A stretch of DNA of 64,000 bases, taken from positions 38,169 to 102,168 of the forward strand of contig JALFRA010000002.1 of the NCBI GenBank assembly GCA_022785125.1. The letters run 5' to 3'. The notes under the pieces were generated by a model that saw only the letters and a program-made list of their open reading frames with translations, was not told where the DNA came from and searched no databases. Positions within the stretch are counted from its first letter, which is position 1. Every line of letters starts with the position of its first letter. Below, in pieces: positions 27,502-37,370 of the stretch. This stretch comes from Clostridiales bacterium (GTDB lineage Bacteria; Bacillota; Clostridia; Oscillospirales; Oscillospiraceae). A program made the translations under genes and the position numbers.

Positions 27502-29160
27502 TTAAACTCCGGTAGCGTCAGAGGCAATGGAAGCCCGCTCCTGAGCAATATTCAGAGCGTGGTCGCCAATGCGCTCAAAGTCGGTAAGCAGCTCGGAGAA
27601 TATGATACAGGCCTCGTCGGAGCAGGAGCCCTTCCGCATCCGCTTGAGCTGGTTGCGGCGGTATTCCTCCGTCATATCGTCAATACGCTGCTCCAATGCG
27701 GACACCTTGGCAAGCCATTTGGTGGGCTCAGTGACCTCCTGTCCCAGGAGGTCCAGAGCCTCCAGGCTGACCTGCTCCATCCGCCTGATCTCTTCCTGTG
27801 CATCTGGAGAGAAATGGATGTTCTTATCGTGCATCATCTGGGTATACTCGCAGATATTCATGGCGTGGTCGCCGATGCGCTCGATGTTGCCGGTGATTTT
27901 AAAATAGGCACTGACAGCGGTGGAGTCCTGCTCGTTGGTCTCATGGACGATGACCTGAGAGATATACTGGGAGATCTCCTTGTTCAGATAGTCCAGATAT
28001 TCCTCGGTGGCTTCGGCGCCCTCCATCTTCTTGGGATCCACGTCCAGCACAGCCTGAAAACAAGTGGCAATATTCTCCCGGGCCATACACAGCATCCGGT
28101 TAAGTTCCTGGCGCAGCTGGGTGATATACATGGCGGAGAAGCCGATGGGGTGCTCCTGCTTGGTGTGGGTGGGGTTGGGTACCAGGTAGGCCAGGTGCAT
28201 CCCTTCCTCCCCACTCTCCCGCCGGTCAGGCAGGATGTGCATAGCCAGCTTTACCAACACATTGCCAAAGGGCAGCAGCAAAATGGTGGTAACGATGTTG
28301 AACAGCGTGTGCATATTGGCGATCTGAGCCGCGGGGTAGCCGGGAGTCAGGTTCACCATAGCGTCGGTCAGCGGCGTCAGAATACAGATAGCGGTAAAGA
28401 GCACCGTGCCGAACAGGTTGAACATCAGGTGGATCACCGTAGCCCGCTTGGCGTTGCGGCTGGTGCCGATGGAGGCAAGCACAGCAGTGATGCAGGTGCC
28501 GATATTCTGACCAAACAGGACATACACCGCGCTGTCGAGGCCAATCACACCGCTGACCGCCAGCGCCTGCAGAATACCCACAGAGGCGGAGGAGGACTGG
28601 ATGAGCGCGGTGAAAAGGGCGCCTACCACAATACCAATCAGGGGATTGGAGAAGGTGCTGACAGCATCCACAAAGGCGGGCCACTCCCGGAGGGGCTCCA
28701 TAGAGGAGCTCATCATCTCCATGCCAATGAAGAGCACACCCAGGCCGGCCAGGATGTTGCCGTAGTGGTGGATCTGAGGTTTCTTCAGAAATACCACCAT
28801 GGCCACGCCCACAAAGGCAAACAGGGGAGCCATAACGCCCACATCCAGGGCGATGAGCTGTCCGGTGATGGTAGTGCCGATGTTGGCGCCCATGATAATC
28901 CACACGGCCTGCCGCAGGGTCATCATGCCGGAGTTGACAAAGCCCACCACCATAACTGTGGTGGCGGAGGAGGATTGGATTGCTGCGGTGATCAATGCGC
29001 CCACCAGGACGCCCAAAAAGCGATTTGAAGTCAGCCGCTCAAGGATGCGCTTCATACGGTTGCCAGCTGCGGCCTCCAGGCCGGAACTCATCATCTGCAT
29101 ACCGTAGAGGAACAAGGCCAGGCCGCCCAGCAGCCCAAGAAGGATGCTTATGTCTCCCAC
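27502..29160 (-). CDS. Na/Pi-cotransporter family protein with PhoU-like tail
   Basis: 552 residues. The N-terminal 310 residues are membrane with two inverted repeats carrying the QSSSATT and QSSSASV signatures of NptA-type sodium/phosphate symporters. The C-terminal 220 residues form PhoU-like helical bundles (ERIGDHAMNICEYTQ and ERIGDHALNIAQ). It probably moves phosphate coupled to sodium. A single gene between a shared terminator and its own promoter region. Confidence 0.92.
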   Translation of the reverse strand: MGDISILLGLLGGLALFLYGMQMMSSGLEAAAGNRMKRILERLTSNRFLGVLVGALITAAIQSSSATTVMVVGFVNSGMMTLRQAVWIIMGANIGTTITGQLIALDVGVMAPLFAFVGVAMVVFLKKPQIHHYGNILAGLGVLFIGMEMMSSSMEPLREWPAFVDAVSTFSNPLIGIVVGALFTALIQSSSASVGILQALAVSGVIGLDSAVYVLFGQNIGTCITAVLASIGTSRNAKRATVIHLMFNLFGTVLFTAICILTPLTDAMVNLTPGYPAAQIANMHTLFNIVTTILLLPFGNVLVKLAMHILPDRRESGEEGMHLAYLVPNPTHTKQEHPIGFSAMYITQLRQELNRMLCMARENIATCFQAVLDVDPKKMEGAEATEEYLDYLNKEISQYISQVIVHETNEQDSTAVSAYFKITGNIERIGDHAMNICEYTQMMHDKNIHFSPDAQEEIRRMEQVSLEALDLLGQEVTEPTKWLAKVSALEQRIDDMTEEYRRNQLKRMRKGSCSDEACIIFSELLTDFERIGDHALNIAQERASIASDATGV

Positions 29161-29337
29161 GTCTTTTCTCCTCTTTTATTCACATATTTCTTTTTCAGTT
29201 TCTTTACGAAATCCTGTTTTAGTATATCGGATGTAAAGTTTGCCGTCAATGGGATTTTGTACGAAGTTTCGTCCCCTTTCGCCTTTGACTCCGGCAGGTT
29301 TTTACCTGCCTTTTATGGAAATTTAATGCCTGTTCAG

Positions 29338-29366
29338 TTGCCTTTTCCACCACTATAGGCTATACT
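29338..29366 (+). promoter_or_regulatory. Promoter of the membrane protein gene at 29.4 kb
   Basis: TTGCCT (29338-29343), a 17-nt spacer and TATACT (29361-29366). A small hairpin GGCAGGT/ACCTGCC followed by TTTT lies just before (29293-29314). Confidence 0.6.
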
Positions 29367-29427
29367 ACCTCTATCAACCCCGTTTGATTATGAAAAAATG
29401 TCGAAATTGCCTAAAGGAGAAACGTTC

Positions 29428-31200
29428 ATGGAACAGCAACCGGCCAAGAAGGCCCATGGGCCCAAAAGCAAGTCCGGAAAACTGGTGCTCTGTATCATAC
29501 TCACCATTTTGATCGGTCTGGTCTATTTCTATGTGGCTTTGCCCCCTATCAATCCCCAGTCCAGCGATTTTTATGTCTTTATCGCCATTCTGTGCATCGT
29601 ATTCGTGGTCACTTCTATCCTCACCTCCGGCATGGACCTGATCCGGGAGGCCAGCGGCCCCAAAGATTATCTGCGCTTTATCAAATCCCGCTGCCTGCCT
29701 GCGGGGATCCTGCTGCTGGCCCTCATTGCCGTTGGCATTGTGGGTACCATTATCTCCCTGCCCATTTTCCGGGCCGGGGCCTACCGGGACCTGCTCACCG
29801 TGGAGGACGGCAACTTTGCCTCCGACATCGCCGAAATCTCTTTTAATGAGATCCCCACCCTGGATGAATCCTCCGCCGAATACCTCAGCGACCGGCAGAT
29901 GGGTACCCTCAGCGATATGGTCAGCCAGTTCGAGTATTCCTTCGATTCCACCCAGATCAACTACAAGGGCCGGCCCGTCCGGGTGGCCCCCATAGCCTAC
30001 GCCGATCTGTTCAAGTGGTTTACCAACCGCGGCACCGGCCTGCCCGCCTATGTGAGGGTGGACATGGTCACTCAGGAGGCCACGGTGGTCCGGCTGGAGG
30101 AGGGCATGAAATACTCCTTCTCCGAGCCACTCAATCGTAACATCGAACGCCATCTGCGCTTCAACTATCCCACCTTTATCTTTGGCACCCCTCAGTTTGA
30201 GATCGATGAGGAGGGCCGTCCCTACTGGATCGCTCCCCGCATCGTCAAGACCATCGGCCTGTTCGGCGGCGACGACATCAAGGGCGCCGTGCTGGTGGAC
30301 GCCATCACCGGCGAATGCACCTACTATGAGCTGGCCGACATTCCCAACTGGGTGGACAATGTGTTCACCCCTGATTTGATCATGCAGCAGTATAACTACC
30401 ACGGCACTCTGGTCAACGGCTTCATCAACTCCATCTTCGGCCAGCGGGACGTGACCATCACCACCGACGGCTCCAACTATATCGCCCTTAACGACGACGT
30501 GTATATGTACACCGGCGTTACCTCCGCCAATGCCGACCAGTCCAACCTGGGTTTCCTGCTGTCCAACCAGCGGACCAAGGAGACCAAATTCTATCGGGCC
30601 CCCGGCGCTACGGAAGCGGCTGCCAAGGCCTCCGCGGAAGGTGTGGTCCAGGATCTGAAGTACACCGCCACCTTCCCTCTGCTGCTCAACATTGCCGGAG
30701 AGCCCACCTACTTTATCCCCCTGAAGGACGCCACCAATCTGGTAAAGAGTTACGCTATGGTCAATGTAGCTCAGTATCAGGTGGTGGCCACCGGCTCCAC
30801 TGTGTCCGCCTGCGAACAGGAATATATCAAACTGCTGGCCAACAAAGGGATCACCTCTGAGGATGAACTGCCCCGCACCGAGGTGTCCGGCGTCATCAGC
30901 GACATCCGTTCGGCGGTCATGGAGGGCAACTCCTACTACTTCATCCAACTGGAGGGCGCTCCCACTTACTACGCCCTCTCCGCCGCCCAGAATCCTCTGG
31001 CTGTCATCCTCAATGTAGGCGACCAGGTGACCATCCAACACACCCCCGCCATTGACGGGGAGACCTCCTCCATTCTGGACGGCTCCACCGTCACTCTGGA
31101 TGGAGCGGCCCAGCCCGCTCCATCGCCGATCGTCACTCCCGCTCCCCAGAAGGAGCCCGATGCCGGGGAGGCTTCTCCCTCTCCCGCTCCGGCGGAATAA
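29428..31200 (+). CDS. Conserved membrane protein with large outside domain, function unknown
   Basis: 590 residues. A cytosolic Lys-rich head is followed by three membrane helices (about residues 20-40, 50-70 and 92-113) and then some 470 residues outside the membrane with repeated beta-rich segments. It ends in a Pro/Ala/Ser-rich tail (PAPSPIVTPAPQKEPDAGEA). I do not recognise a catalytic motif. I start at 29428 (MEQQPAKK) after AAAGGAG rather than 29398. It is a single gene with its own promoter and terminator. Confidence 0.7.
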   Translation: MEQQPAKKAHGPKSKSGKLVLCIILTILIGLVYFYVALPPINPQSSDFYVFIAILCIVFVVTSILTSGMDLIREASGPKDYLRFIKSRCLPAGILLLALIAVGIVGTIISLPIFRAGAYRDLLTVEDGNFASDIAEISFNEIPTLDESSAEYLSDRQMGTLSDMVSQFEYSFDSTQINYKGRPVRVAPIAYADLFKWFTNRGTGLPAYVRVDMVTQEATVVRLEEGMKYSFSEPLNRNIERHLRFNYPTFIFGTPQFEIDEEGRPYWIAPRIVKTIGLFGGDDIKGAVLVDAITGECTYYELADIPNWVDNVFTPDLIMQQYNYHGTLVNGFINSIFGQRDVTITTDGSNYIALNDDVYMYTGVTSANADQSNLGFLLSNQRTKETKFYRAPGATEAAAKASAEGVVQDLKYTATFPLLLNIAGEPTYFIPLKDATNLVKSYAMVNVAQYQVVATGSTVSACEQEYIKLLANKGITSEDELPRTEVSGVISDIRSAVMEGNSYYFIQLEGAPTYYALSAAQNPLAVILNVGDQVTIQHTPAIDGETSSILDGSTVTLDGAAQPAPSPIVTPAPQKEPDAGEASPSPAPAE

Positions 31201-31210
31201 GGATTCCACG

Positions 31211-31247
31211 AAAAAGAGCACGCTGCTGATGCAGCGTGCTCTTTTTT
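31211..31247. terminator. Bidirectional terminator
   Basis: AAAAAGAGCACGCTGC / GCAGCGTGCTCTTTTTT with loop TGAT, between convergent genes. Confidence 0.9.
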
Positions 31248-32626
31248 CATGCCTGTTTCCTTTTCCATACCCGCAGCAGGGCTAAAGCCTCCGGGGACAG
31301 CAGCAGCAGGGCAAACAGGTTGGGCAGAGCCATCAGTCCATTGAAGATGTCCGCCAACTGCCACACCGCCGTTACGTCTGCCACGCTGCCCCACACCAGC
31401 GCCCACAAAAACACCAGCCGGTAGATCCACCGCCAGCGGTTGGAGCCGCTCAGGTAGGCCAGTCCCCGTTCTCCATAGTAGCAGCACCCCAAGAGGGAGG
31501 TAAAGGCGAACAACAGCAGGCACACCGACACAAAAATTTCCCCAAATGGGCCGAAAACGGTGGAAAACCCGGCCGCCGACAGGGGGGCGCCCAGCATCTC
31601 CGGCATCACCTGTCCCTTTTGGATGGCGTCCAGGGCCCCCTCCGGTTGATAAACCCCGGTAGTGAGAATCACCAGTGCGGTAATGGAGCACACCACAATG
31701 GTGGCCACAAATACCTCAAAAATACCCCACATCCCCTGTTCTGCCGGCTCTCTGGTGTCGGCGGCGGCGTGGGCGATGGAAGAGGAACCCATACCCGCCT
31801 CATTGGTAAATACCCCTCGTGCCACTCCATACCGCAGCGCCGCTGCCATACCGTAGCCCGCACCGCCCCCCAAAGCTGCCTTGGGGGTAAAGGCCCCCCC
31901 CACGATCTGCCGCAAAGCCTCGGGCAGGGCCTGAGCATGGCAGCAGAGCACCACCACGCCGCCTCCCACAAAGAGGAGGGCCATACAGGGCACCAAAGTC
32001 TCGCTCACCTTGCCGATGCGGCCGATGCCGCCTACCACCACCACCCCAGTGAGCAGAGCCACCACGATGCCCACCGCCAGCGGGTCCAGTCCAAAACCAG
32101 CATGAAGGGCAGTCGAGATGGAATTGGCCTGCACCATATTGCCGCCCCCCAGGGATGCGGCAACGCAGCACAGGGCAAACAGGGTAGCCAGTCCCTGGCT
32201 GCCCAGGCCCTTTTCCATATAGCACATGGGGCCTCCCTGCCAGCAGCCCTTCTCGTCCTTTTCCCGGTAGCGTACCGCCAGGATCTTTTCCACACAGCCG
32301 GTCATCATGCCCAGGAAGGCGGAAACCCACATCCAGAATACCGCCCCCGGCCCGCCATAAAAGATGGCAGTGGCCACCCCGGCAATGGAACCTGTGCCGA
32401 TGGTGGCCGCCAAGGCGGTGGACATGGCCTGAAGCTGGGTCAGCCCCCGTCCGGTGTCCCCCCCGGCTTTTTTGCCCAGGGCGCCCGCCGTGGTCCTGAA
32501 CCACAGCCCACAGTGTATCACCTGAAAAAATCCGCTTCGTACCGATAAGTAAAGGCCCACTACCAGAAACAGGCCCAGCAGCCACGGGTTCCAGATCAGA
32601 TCTGCCAGCCGCTCCAATCCTGTCAT
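31247..32626 (-). CDS. AGCS-family sodium/amino acid symporter
   Basis: 459 residues, about 11 membrane helices. Signature segments of the alanine/glycine:cation symporter family are clear: ALAATIGTGSIAGVATAI, GGPGAVFWMWVSAFLGMMTG, GVARGVFTNEAGMGSSSIAH and GERGLAYLSG. It imports Ala or Gly with sodium. It lies downstream of the pentapeptide gene on the same strand with a 75-nt gap. Confidence 0.94.
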   Translation of the reverse strand: MTGLERLADLIWNPWLLGLFLVVGLYLSVRSGFFQVIHCGLWFRTTAGALGKKAGGDTGRGLTQLQAMSTALAATIGTGSIAGVATAIFYGGPGAVFWMWVSAFLGMMTGCVEKILAVRYREKDEKGCWQGGPMCYMEKGLGSQGLATLFALCCVAASLGGGNMVQANSISTALHAGFGLDPLAVGIVVALLTGVVVVGGIGRIGKVSETLVPCMALLFVGGGVVVLCCHAQALPEALRQIVGGAFTPKAALGGGAGYGMAAALRYGVARGVFTNEAGMGSSSIAHAAADTREPAEQGMWGIFEVFVATIVVCSITALVILTTGVYQPEGALDAIQKGQVMPEMLGAPLSAAGFSTVFGPFGEIFVSVCLLLFAFTSLLGCCYYGERGLAYLSGSNRWRWIYRLVFLWALVWGSVADVTAVWQLADIFNGLMALPNLFALLLLSPEALALLRVWKRKQA

Positions 32627-32701
32627 AGCCCCACCCCCTTGTCCCAGAGGTATGCGGACAGGGCCGGTTCCATGCCTGTATCTTGTCCAGAGCCGGAATG
32701 C

Positions 32702-33307
32702 TCAGAGGAGCTGTACCCCCATCAGAGGAGCCAGATCCACGGCCTGTCCCGGGTTGATCTTCAAGCCCCGCAGCTCCTGCAAACTCTCCGATACAGTGAT
32801 ACCCTGGATCTGGCAGTCGGACAGATCCAGACCTTTCAGCGGCGTACGGAAAAAATCCACCCCTTGAAAGTTGGACCCATGAGGCGCCAGCCCGCTTATC
32901 CGGGCCTCCGCCATGGAAGCCTCCCGCAGATCGCAGCCGGTCAGGCTGGTACGGTTCCACATGGATTTGGAAAAATTTCCATAGCGAAAGCTGCTGTCAG
33001 CCACCACGCAGTCCTTCCAGCGGCTGGAGATCATCTTCACGCCGTCTCCCTTGCACCCGGACACCCGGCACTGGTTCCACACCGTATCCAGAAAGCTGCA
33101 GTTGGAAAAATCACAGCCGTCAAATTCCGACTGATAAAAGGCCGCCTTGGAAAAATCGCATCGCTCAAAACGGCATTTGTGAAACCGAATCCGGGTATAC
33201 TCCAAGTGGGACAGATCCAGTCCTACAAGCTGTTCCTGTTCGATGGCCAGATCCTCCAGGTCCCGTTCCTCGGTTCTGGCCCAATGTAATTGCTGCACCA
33301 GCATCAT
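32702..33307 (-). CDS. Pentapeptide-repeat protein
   Basis: 201 residues. Five-residue repeats A(D/N)LXX/CDFSK are visible through most of the protein (FHKCRFERCDFSKAAFYQSE, FDGCDFSNCSFLDT, TSLTGCDLREASMAEARI), giving a right-handed beta-helix. Qnr-like quinolone protection proteins have this fold, but most family members have no known role. I start at 33307 after GAGGAGGCGGG. Confidence 0.85.
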   Translation of the reverse strand: MMLVQQLHWARTEERDLEDLAIEQEQLVGLDLSHLEYTRIRFHKCRFERCDFSKAAFYQSEFDGCDFSNCSFLDTVWNQCRVSGCKGDGVKMISSRWKDCVVADSSFRYGNFSKSMWNRTSLTGCDLREASMAEARISGLAPHGSNFQGVDFFRTPLKGLDLSDCQIQGITVSESLQELRGLKINPGQAVDLAPLMGVQLL

Positions 33308-33392
33308 GGTCCCGCCTCCTCGGGGATGCGTCCCGGCAATGGGCACATCCCGCCTGTTTATATGATACTCCTTTTTCTTTTGGCTGTGTAGA

Positions 33393-33435
33393 GAAAAAAC
33401 GCGCCCGGCTCCGGGGAATTCCCCGTCTGCCGGGC
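33393..33435 (-). terminator. spo0A terminator
   Basis: GCCCGGC..GCCGGGC with an inner GGGGAATTCCCC stem, followed on the minus strand by a T-run, 13 nt after the stop. Confidence 0.85.
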
Positions 33436-33447
33436 ACATCGCAGCCT

Positions 33448-34212
33448 TCACCGCTCCTTCTGCTGCAGCTGGAGCCGGTCGGCGATCATAGCAATAAATT
33501 CCGAGTTGGTGGGCTTTCCCTTGGCGTTGGAAACAGTATAGCCGAAGTATTTCTGCAGCGTCTCCAGATCGCCCCGGTCCCAGGCCACCTCGATGGCGTG
33601 GCGGATGGCACGCTCCACCCGGGAGGCGGTGGTGCCGAACCGTTTAGCCACCTCCGGATAGAGGATCTTGGTGACCGCGTTGATCACATCCATATCCCCC
33701 ACGGCGATGATGATGGCCTCTCGCAGATACTGGTAGCCCTTGATGTGGGCGGGCACGCCGATCTCATGGATGATGCTTGTCACCACATTTTCCAGCCGTC
33801 TGGACCGCTCCTCCGCGCCATCTTCTTCCTCCGTTTCCTGGAGGGCGGCCAGCTGGCGGATCCGTTCAGCCACTGCCGTCAAGCGGCAGGGCTTGAGCAT
33901 ATAGTAATCCGCGCCGGTGGAGGCGGCCAACTCGGCCACGCTGCCCCGGGCAAATCCGGAGAGCACCAGCACCCGGGGTCTGGCTTCGGCCTTGGACAGC
34001 GCCTGCAAGACCTCCACCCCATCCATCTGGGTCAGCACCAGATCCATCACCAGCACATCCGGCGCCAGACGTTCCGAAAGCTGAAGCGCTTCTTCGCCGT
34101 CCCCAGTGGCTCCCACCACCTGGATACCCGCTTCCCTCTCCAGCTGTTCCACCAGAATGCGGCGGAATTCTTCGCTTGCGTCCGCTACCAGGACCTTGAT
34201 TTTCCGTTCCAA
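33448..34212 (-). CDS. spo0A: Sporulation master regulator Spo0A
   Basis: 254 residues. A receiver domain ([17 protein letters not shown], phospho-Asp in [14 protein letters not shown], Lys in YYMLKPC) is joined to the DNA-binding domain with the very conserved recognition segment ([20 protein letters not shown]). Phosphorylated Spo0A starts sporulation. I choose TTG at 34212 (MERKIKVL) with GGAAAGGG upstream; the GTG at 34248 would add 12 unusual residues. Two 0A-like boxes lie upstream. In Clostridia spoIVB normally precedes spo0A; here spoIVB is split by the integrated element. Confidence 0.95.
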   Translation of the reverse strand: MERKIKVLVADASEEFRRILVEQLEREAGIQVVGATGDGEEALQLSERLAPDVLVMDLVLTQMDGVEVLQALSKAEARPRVLVLSGFARGSVAELAASTGADYYMLKPCRLTAVAERIRQLAALQETEEEDGAEERSRRLENVVTSIIHEIGVPAHIKGYQYLREAIIIAVGDMDVINAVTKILYPEVAKRFGTTASRVERAIRHAIEVAWDRGDLETLQKYFGYTVSNAKGKPTNSEFIAMIADRLQLQQKER

Positions 34213-34345
34213 TATTGACACCCTTTCCAGCAGGCTCTCCTGCTCCACATTCGCGCCTGGCCAAGTCTCTTTACCGGTTGGCTATAATTTACCATAATCA
34301 GACAGCAAGCGCAAGGGTTTTGCTGGTAATTTCTGGCTATTTCTC

Positions 34346-34362
34346 TTCGACTTCGTTCGACT
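34346..34362 (-). promoter_or_regulatory. Tandem 0A-like boxes upstream of spo0A
   Basis: Minus strand AGTCGAA-CGA-AGTCGAA, each one base off the Spo0A box TGTCGAA. Suggests autoregulation. Confidence 0.5.
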
Positions 34363-34469
34363 TTTTTGCAGAAATTCCGACGCAGCCTTCCTTTTTCACC
34401 TAATATCTTCCAATTTTCTTGTAAATAGGACGCCGGGAGCGGAGCCCCACTCCCGGCGTTTCAGTGGTA

Positions 34470-34562
34470 TTAGTCTTCTGTTTTACCAGTTTCCGCCTGC
34501 TCCAGCATATTTTCCGCCAAAATGCCATACCCCTGAGTGGGGTCATTGACCAGCACATGGGT
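34470..34562 (-). pseudogene. spoIVB: spoIVB 3' fragment (last 27 codons plus core)
   Basis: On the minus strand, ACC CAT GTG is followed by codons for LVNDPTQGYGILAENMLEQA and ETGKTED, then TAA. This is the conserved end of SpoIVB peptidase. The remainder of the gene is 27.5 kb away at 62.1-63.1 kb. Joining the two at ACCCATGTG restores an uninterrupted frame (GAVTHV-LVNDPTQGYG). Confidence 0.92.
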
Positions 34563-34576
34563 AAGTCCATGATACC
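34554..34576. other. Left attachment site of the integrated element
   Basis: Core CACATGGGT (34554-34562) is repeated exactly at 62112-62120. The arm GTAAGTCCATGATACC (34561-34576) is the inverted partner of GGTATCATCAAGTTAC at the other end (13 of 16 bases). The recombinase gene ends 10 nt further in. Confidence 0.85.
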
Positions 34577-34585
34577 AACATTGGG

Positions 34586-36124
34586 CTACCGTTTGGGAAG
34601 CCTGGGATAGAGGTCAATTTCAATCTTCCGATCTGACCCTTTGTAATAAAGAATCTTCTCCAGGATCTCCTTTAGCAGCTCATTTCTTTCTTCGTTTGTC
34701 ATGCTGTCATAACTGTCAAGGAGTTCTTCTGTCTGTGGGATAAGATTGGCTTGAGATGCTTGGCTTTCCTCCAGGTTTCTTAGAAACGTCTGTGTATCTT
34801 CCTTTTGGGCTTCCAACGCTTCCATAGCCAAAGTCAATTTAGCCCGTCTGCTCTGGAAAACATCCAACGTATACACACCTTGCTCCACAAGATCGAAAGC
34901 ATTATCCAATTGCGTGGACAGCTTTTTTAATTCTAGCTCCTGTTTTTCAAGTTGCTTCTTTGCCGCTTTGATGTCATCTTCGTAGCCCACAGTGCTGATC
35001 TTGACCTTGTAACCTTTTAGCCATTCCCGCAGCGCATTGATGATCTCCGTTTCTACCAGCGAGAAGTCCGCACTGCTGTTATGACAGTTTCGGGCATTGA
35101 CACAGCGAAAGCGAGGTGCGTTATTTTGCCGAGCCGACATGGTTGTTCGCCCAATTCTCTTGCCACAAACAGAACAAAACAGAAGGCCGGAAAATGGGTT
35201 TTTCAATTCAAATTCATCACGAACTTTTGCGGCAGGTTTTTTCTCCAAGCGAACTTCCTGAGCCTTTTCAAAATCTTCTTCACTCACTAAAGCTGTATGG
35301 AGTCCTTCATAGATGGTATAAGAACTCATATCCCTGCTACGCTTAATTCGCTTCTTGACCATACCATTTTCAATACTCTTAACTTGTTTACTCCAACCAC
35401 GGCGAATCTTTCCCATGTAGACAGGATTCGCAATGATTTGAGAAACGGTGGAGTACGTCCACAACTCTCCATGTCTCGTAGGAACAGCATGGTCGTTCAG
35501 ATAGTTAGCGATAATTTTTGTGCCTTGGTGGTTGATATACATTTCGTAAATTTTCTGAACGATTGGCGCTTCATCAGGGTGTGGTTCCAAAGTATACCCT
35601 TTCTCATCGGGAAGTTTTACTCGACTGTACCCATACGGAGTAATGCTATTAATCCACTTCCCTTCAGATGCGCTACTCTCACGACCTCTGATCAGTCTGC
35701 GGTTGATGGTTTTATACTCTCTCCGGCTCATAAACAAGCCGAACTCAAAGTATTCTTCGTCAAACTCATTAGAGGGATCATAAATTTTTGTAGGAGTAAT
35801 AATTTTTGTCCCGGAAAATTGAAACACCTGACTAATATATGCTTGATCGGCTCCGTTACCTCTTGCCAGTCGTTCTACGTCTACAACCAAGACACCGGCA
35901 TAAATCCCGGCACTAACTTCCTCCAGCATTTTTTGAATTTCTGGTCTTGCTGCAATGGATTCGCCCGAAACAACCTCATGGTATGTTTTAGCAATATAAT
36001 ACCCTCTGTCAGCAACAATCCTATCCAGAATCGCTTCGTGACGCTTTAGTGTTTCCTCAGTACTAAGCTCTGCATAATCCCGGTCAAAGCGTGACTTGCG
36101 AAGGTATTTTACATATTGCTCCAT
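34586..36124 (-). CDS. Large serine recombinase (element integrase)
   Basis: 512 residues. The resolvase domain (YVKYLRKSRFDRD, VLVVDVERLARGNG) is followed by the Recombinase domain (TPYGYSRVKLPDEKGY, IANPVYMGKIRRG), a zinc ribbon (LLFCSVCGKRIGR..CVNARNCHN) and a long coiled coil (residues about 390-470). The nucleophile serine should be in RKSR near residue 11. Enzymes of this class catalyse integration at short att cores and also excise skin elements (SpoIVCA). It sits next to the left att site and is the obvious agent of insertion and excision here. Confidence 0.94.
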   Translation of the reverse strand: MEQYVKYLRKSRFDRDYAELSTEETLKRHEAILDRIVADRGYYIAKTYHEVVSGESIAARPEIQKMLEEVSAGIYAGVLVVDVERLARGNGADQAYISQVFQFSGTKIITPTKIYDPSNEFDEEYFEFGLFMSRREYKTINRRLIRGRESSASEGKWINSITPYGYSRVKLPDEKGYTLEPHPDEAPIVQKIYEMYINHQGTKIIANYLNDHAVPTRHGELWTYSTVSQIIANPVYMGKIRRGWSKQVKSIENGMVKKRIKRSRDMSSYTIYEGLHTALVSEEDFEKAQEVRLEKKPAAKVRDEFELKNPFSGLLFCSVCGKRIGRTTMSARQNNAPRFRCVNARNCHNSSADFSLVETEIINALREWLKGYKVKISTVGYEDDIKAAKKQLEKQELELKKLSTQLDNAFDLVEQGVYTLDVFQSRRAKLTLAMEALEAQKEDTQTFLRNLEESQASQANLIPQTEELLDSYDSMTNEERNELLKEILEKILYYKGSDRKIEIDLYPRLPKR

Positions 36125-36184
36125 GGGTGCCTCCCTTCTGGCCTAATTATACGAACCGGCAAATCAGTTTGTCAAATCTTCTGG

Positions 36185-36394
36185 CTACCCAATGTTTTCC
36201 GCACTCACCGAAATTTCCTTTTCCCTCCCGGTTACCACAGTAGGTACCGTCATATTCATTGTCATTGCACGCCTCTTATAAGAACCGCTCACAATCTGAT
36301 TTAAATGTGAGAGCCTTCCTGACGTAGGGTTAGTACAAAATTCATCGTGAATCCGAATAGTGGATGCCATTGTTTTTCTCTCACTAACAACCAT
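36185..36394 (-). CDS. Small basic protein, candidate excision factor
   Basis: 69 residues, not recognised. A good ribosome site (GGAAAGGAG, 8 nt from ATG) argues that it is translated. It contains basic residues in the middle (GSYKRRAMTMN) and no membrane span. It lies 60 nt upstream of the recombinase on the same strand. Excision (directionality) factors of serine recombinases are often small genes in this position, so that is my working guess only. Confidence 0.5.
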   Translation of the reverse strand: MVVSERKTMASTIRIHDEFCTNPTSGRLSHLNQIVSGSYKRRAMTMNMTVPTVVTGREKEISVSAENIG

Positions 36395-36931
36395 ATTGCG
36401 TCTCCTTTCCTATCAGTAACCAAATTTTTATTCGCACGGCAATACTACGGATTATAGTTAATTATGTTTCAATATGGACACTTTAATGCATACGAGTTCA
36501 AAATCACATGAACGCACTGGCAGACTATGCTGCCAGTGCGTGGTATCTGATTTTGAATACTCCGGTCATGTTCATCGCCATTTTTATCGTGCCCCTGGCG
36601 AAACGGGAACATGGCAGGCTATCCTTGGCAAGGACAATTCATAACTCCACAGCGTCGATCTTGTCGTGCGCCGCAGGGTTCCCCCTCTTACGTGGGAGGC
36701 CACCGTTCGGAAGTACCATTATGTCTGTGCTGCTCTTCTCCTGAATGAGCCATAAGCATCCAGGCGTATCGTTTACAAATCGCTCTCATCGGTGTAGTCG
36801 GTGGTCATGGCGGTAAACGAAAAATAGCATTGGCACAGTGACGTACCTGCTCATGTTGCCGATATTCCATTATCAAGGTTCACCGAGAAGTGGAAACCCC
36901 TCTATTAACAAGGACATCTGAAGGCGATTTT
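36395..36931. other. Gap with one perfect hairpin, otherwise nothing recognised
   Basis: 36512-36523 and 36530-36541 form a perfect 12-bp stem. No T-run follows. The remaining sequence has no convincing ORF; it may be decayed IS or gene debris. Confidence 0.5.
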
Positions 36932-37366
36932 TTAAGGCTCCTGGAAAAGTTTTTTTAAAATCTTTTTGAGATTCTTCTTGCCTGCTTGAATACTGTAATA
37001 AACTGCCTGGGGTGAGGTTCCATCAACAGCTGCGATTTCTTCCAAGGTCATGTCCATAAAGTAATAGGCATAGATCCGGTCTGCCTGCTTTCTGGGAATA
37101 GACCGCATCGCTTTGTAAAGTTCTTCGTTCTGGATATGCCGCATCGCTTCTTCTTCCGGCCCAGGTACTTGCTCAAGGATATGGGCTTCCACCCCTGGCT
37201 CGTTCTCCAGGGAGATCACATCCCCATTCCGGCTCCTCCGTTTCTCCAGAGCCTGCTCAGCAAGACGGCACTGCTCAAACATGGCGTCAATTTTATAAGA
37301 AACAGGGTATTCAGAGTATGTAACATCCAGATGGGGGTACTCTTTTCTCAAATCAATATATTTCAT
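36932..37366 (-). CDS. Sigma-70 region 4-like regulator
   Basis: 144 residues. The C-terminal half is a sigma region 4 HTH (AMRSIPRKQADRIYAYYFMD, then MTLEEIAAVDGTSPQAVYYS). Small sigma-like proteins of this type are common in Gram-positive conjugative elements and may control element genes. The ATG at 37366 has AAAGGAGTT upstream. That site lies inside a perfect 16-bp inverted repeat, so translation is probably controlled by RNA folding. Confidence 0.8.
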   Translation of the reverse strand: MKYIDLRKEYPHLDVTYSEYPVSYKIDAMFEQCRLAEQALEKRRSRNGDVISLENEPGVEAHILEQVPGPEEEAMRHIQNEELYKAMRSIPRKQADRIYAYYFMDMTLEEIAAVDGTSPQAVYYSIQAGKKNLKKILKKLFQEP

Positions 37367-37370
37367 GTTG

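Noticed and set aside
36508..36744. 78-codon plus-strand ORF
   Set aside because: Starts inside a hairpin, lacks a ribosome site and has no recognisable similarity.
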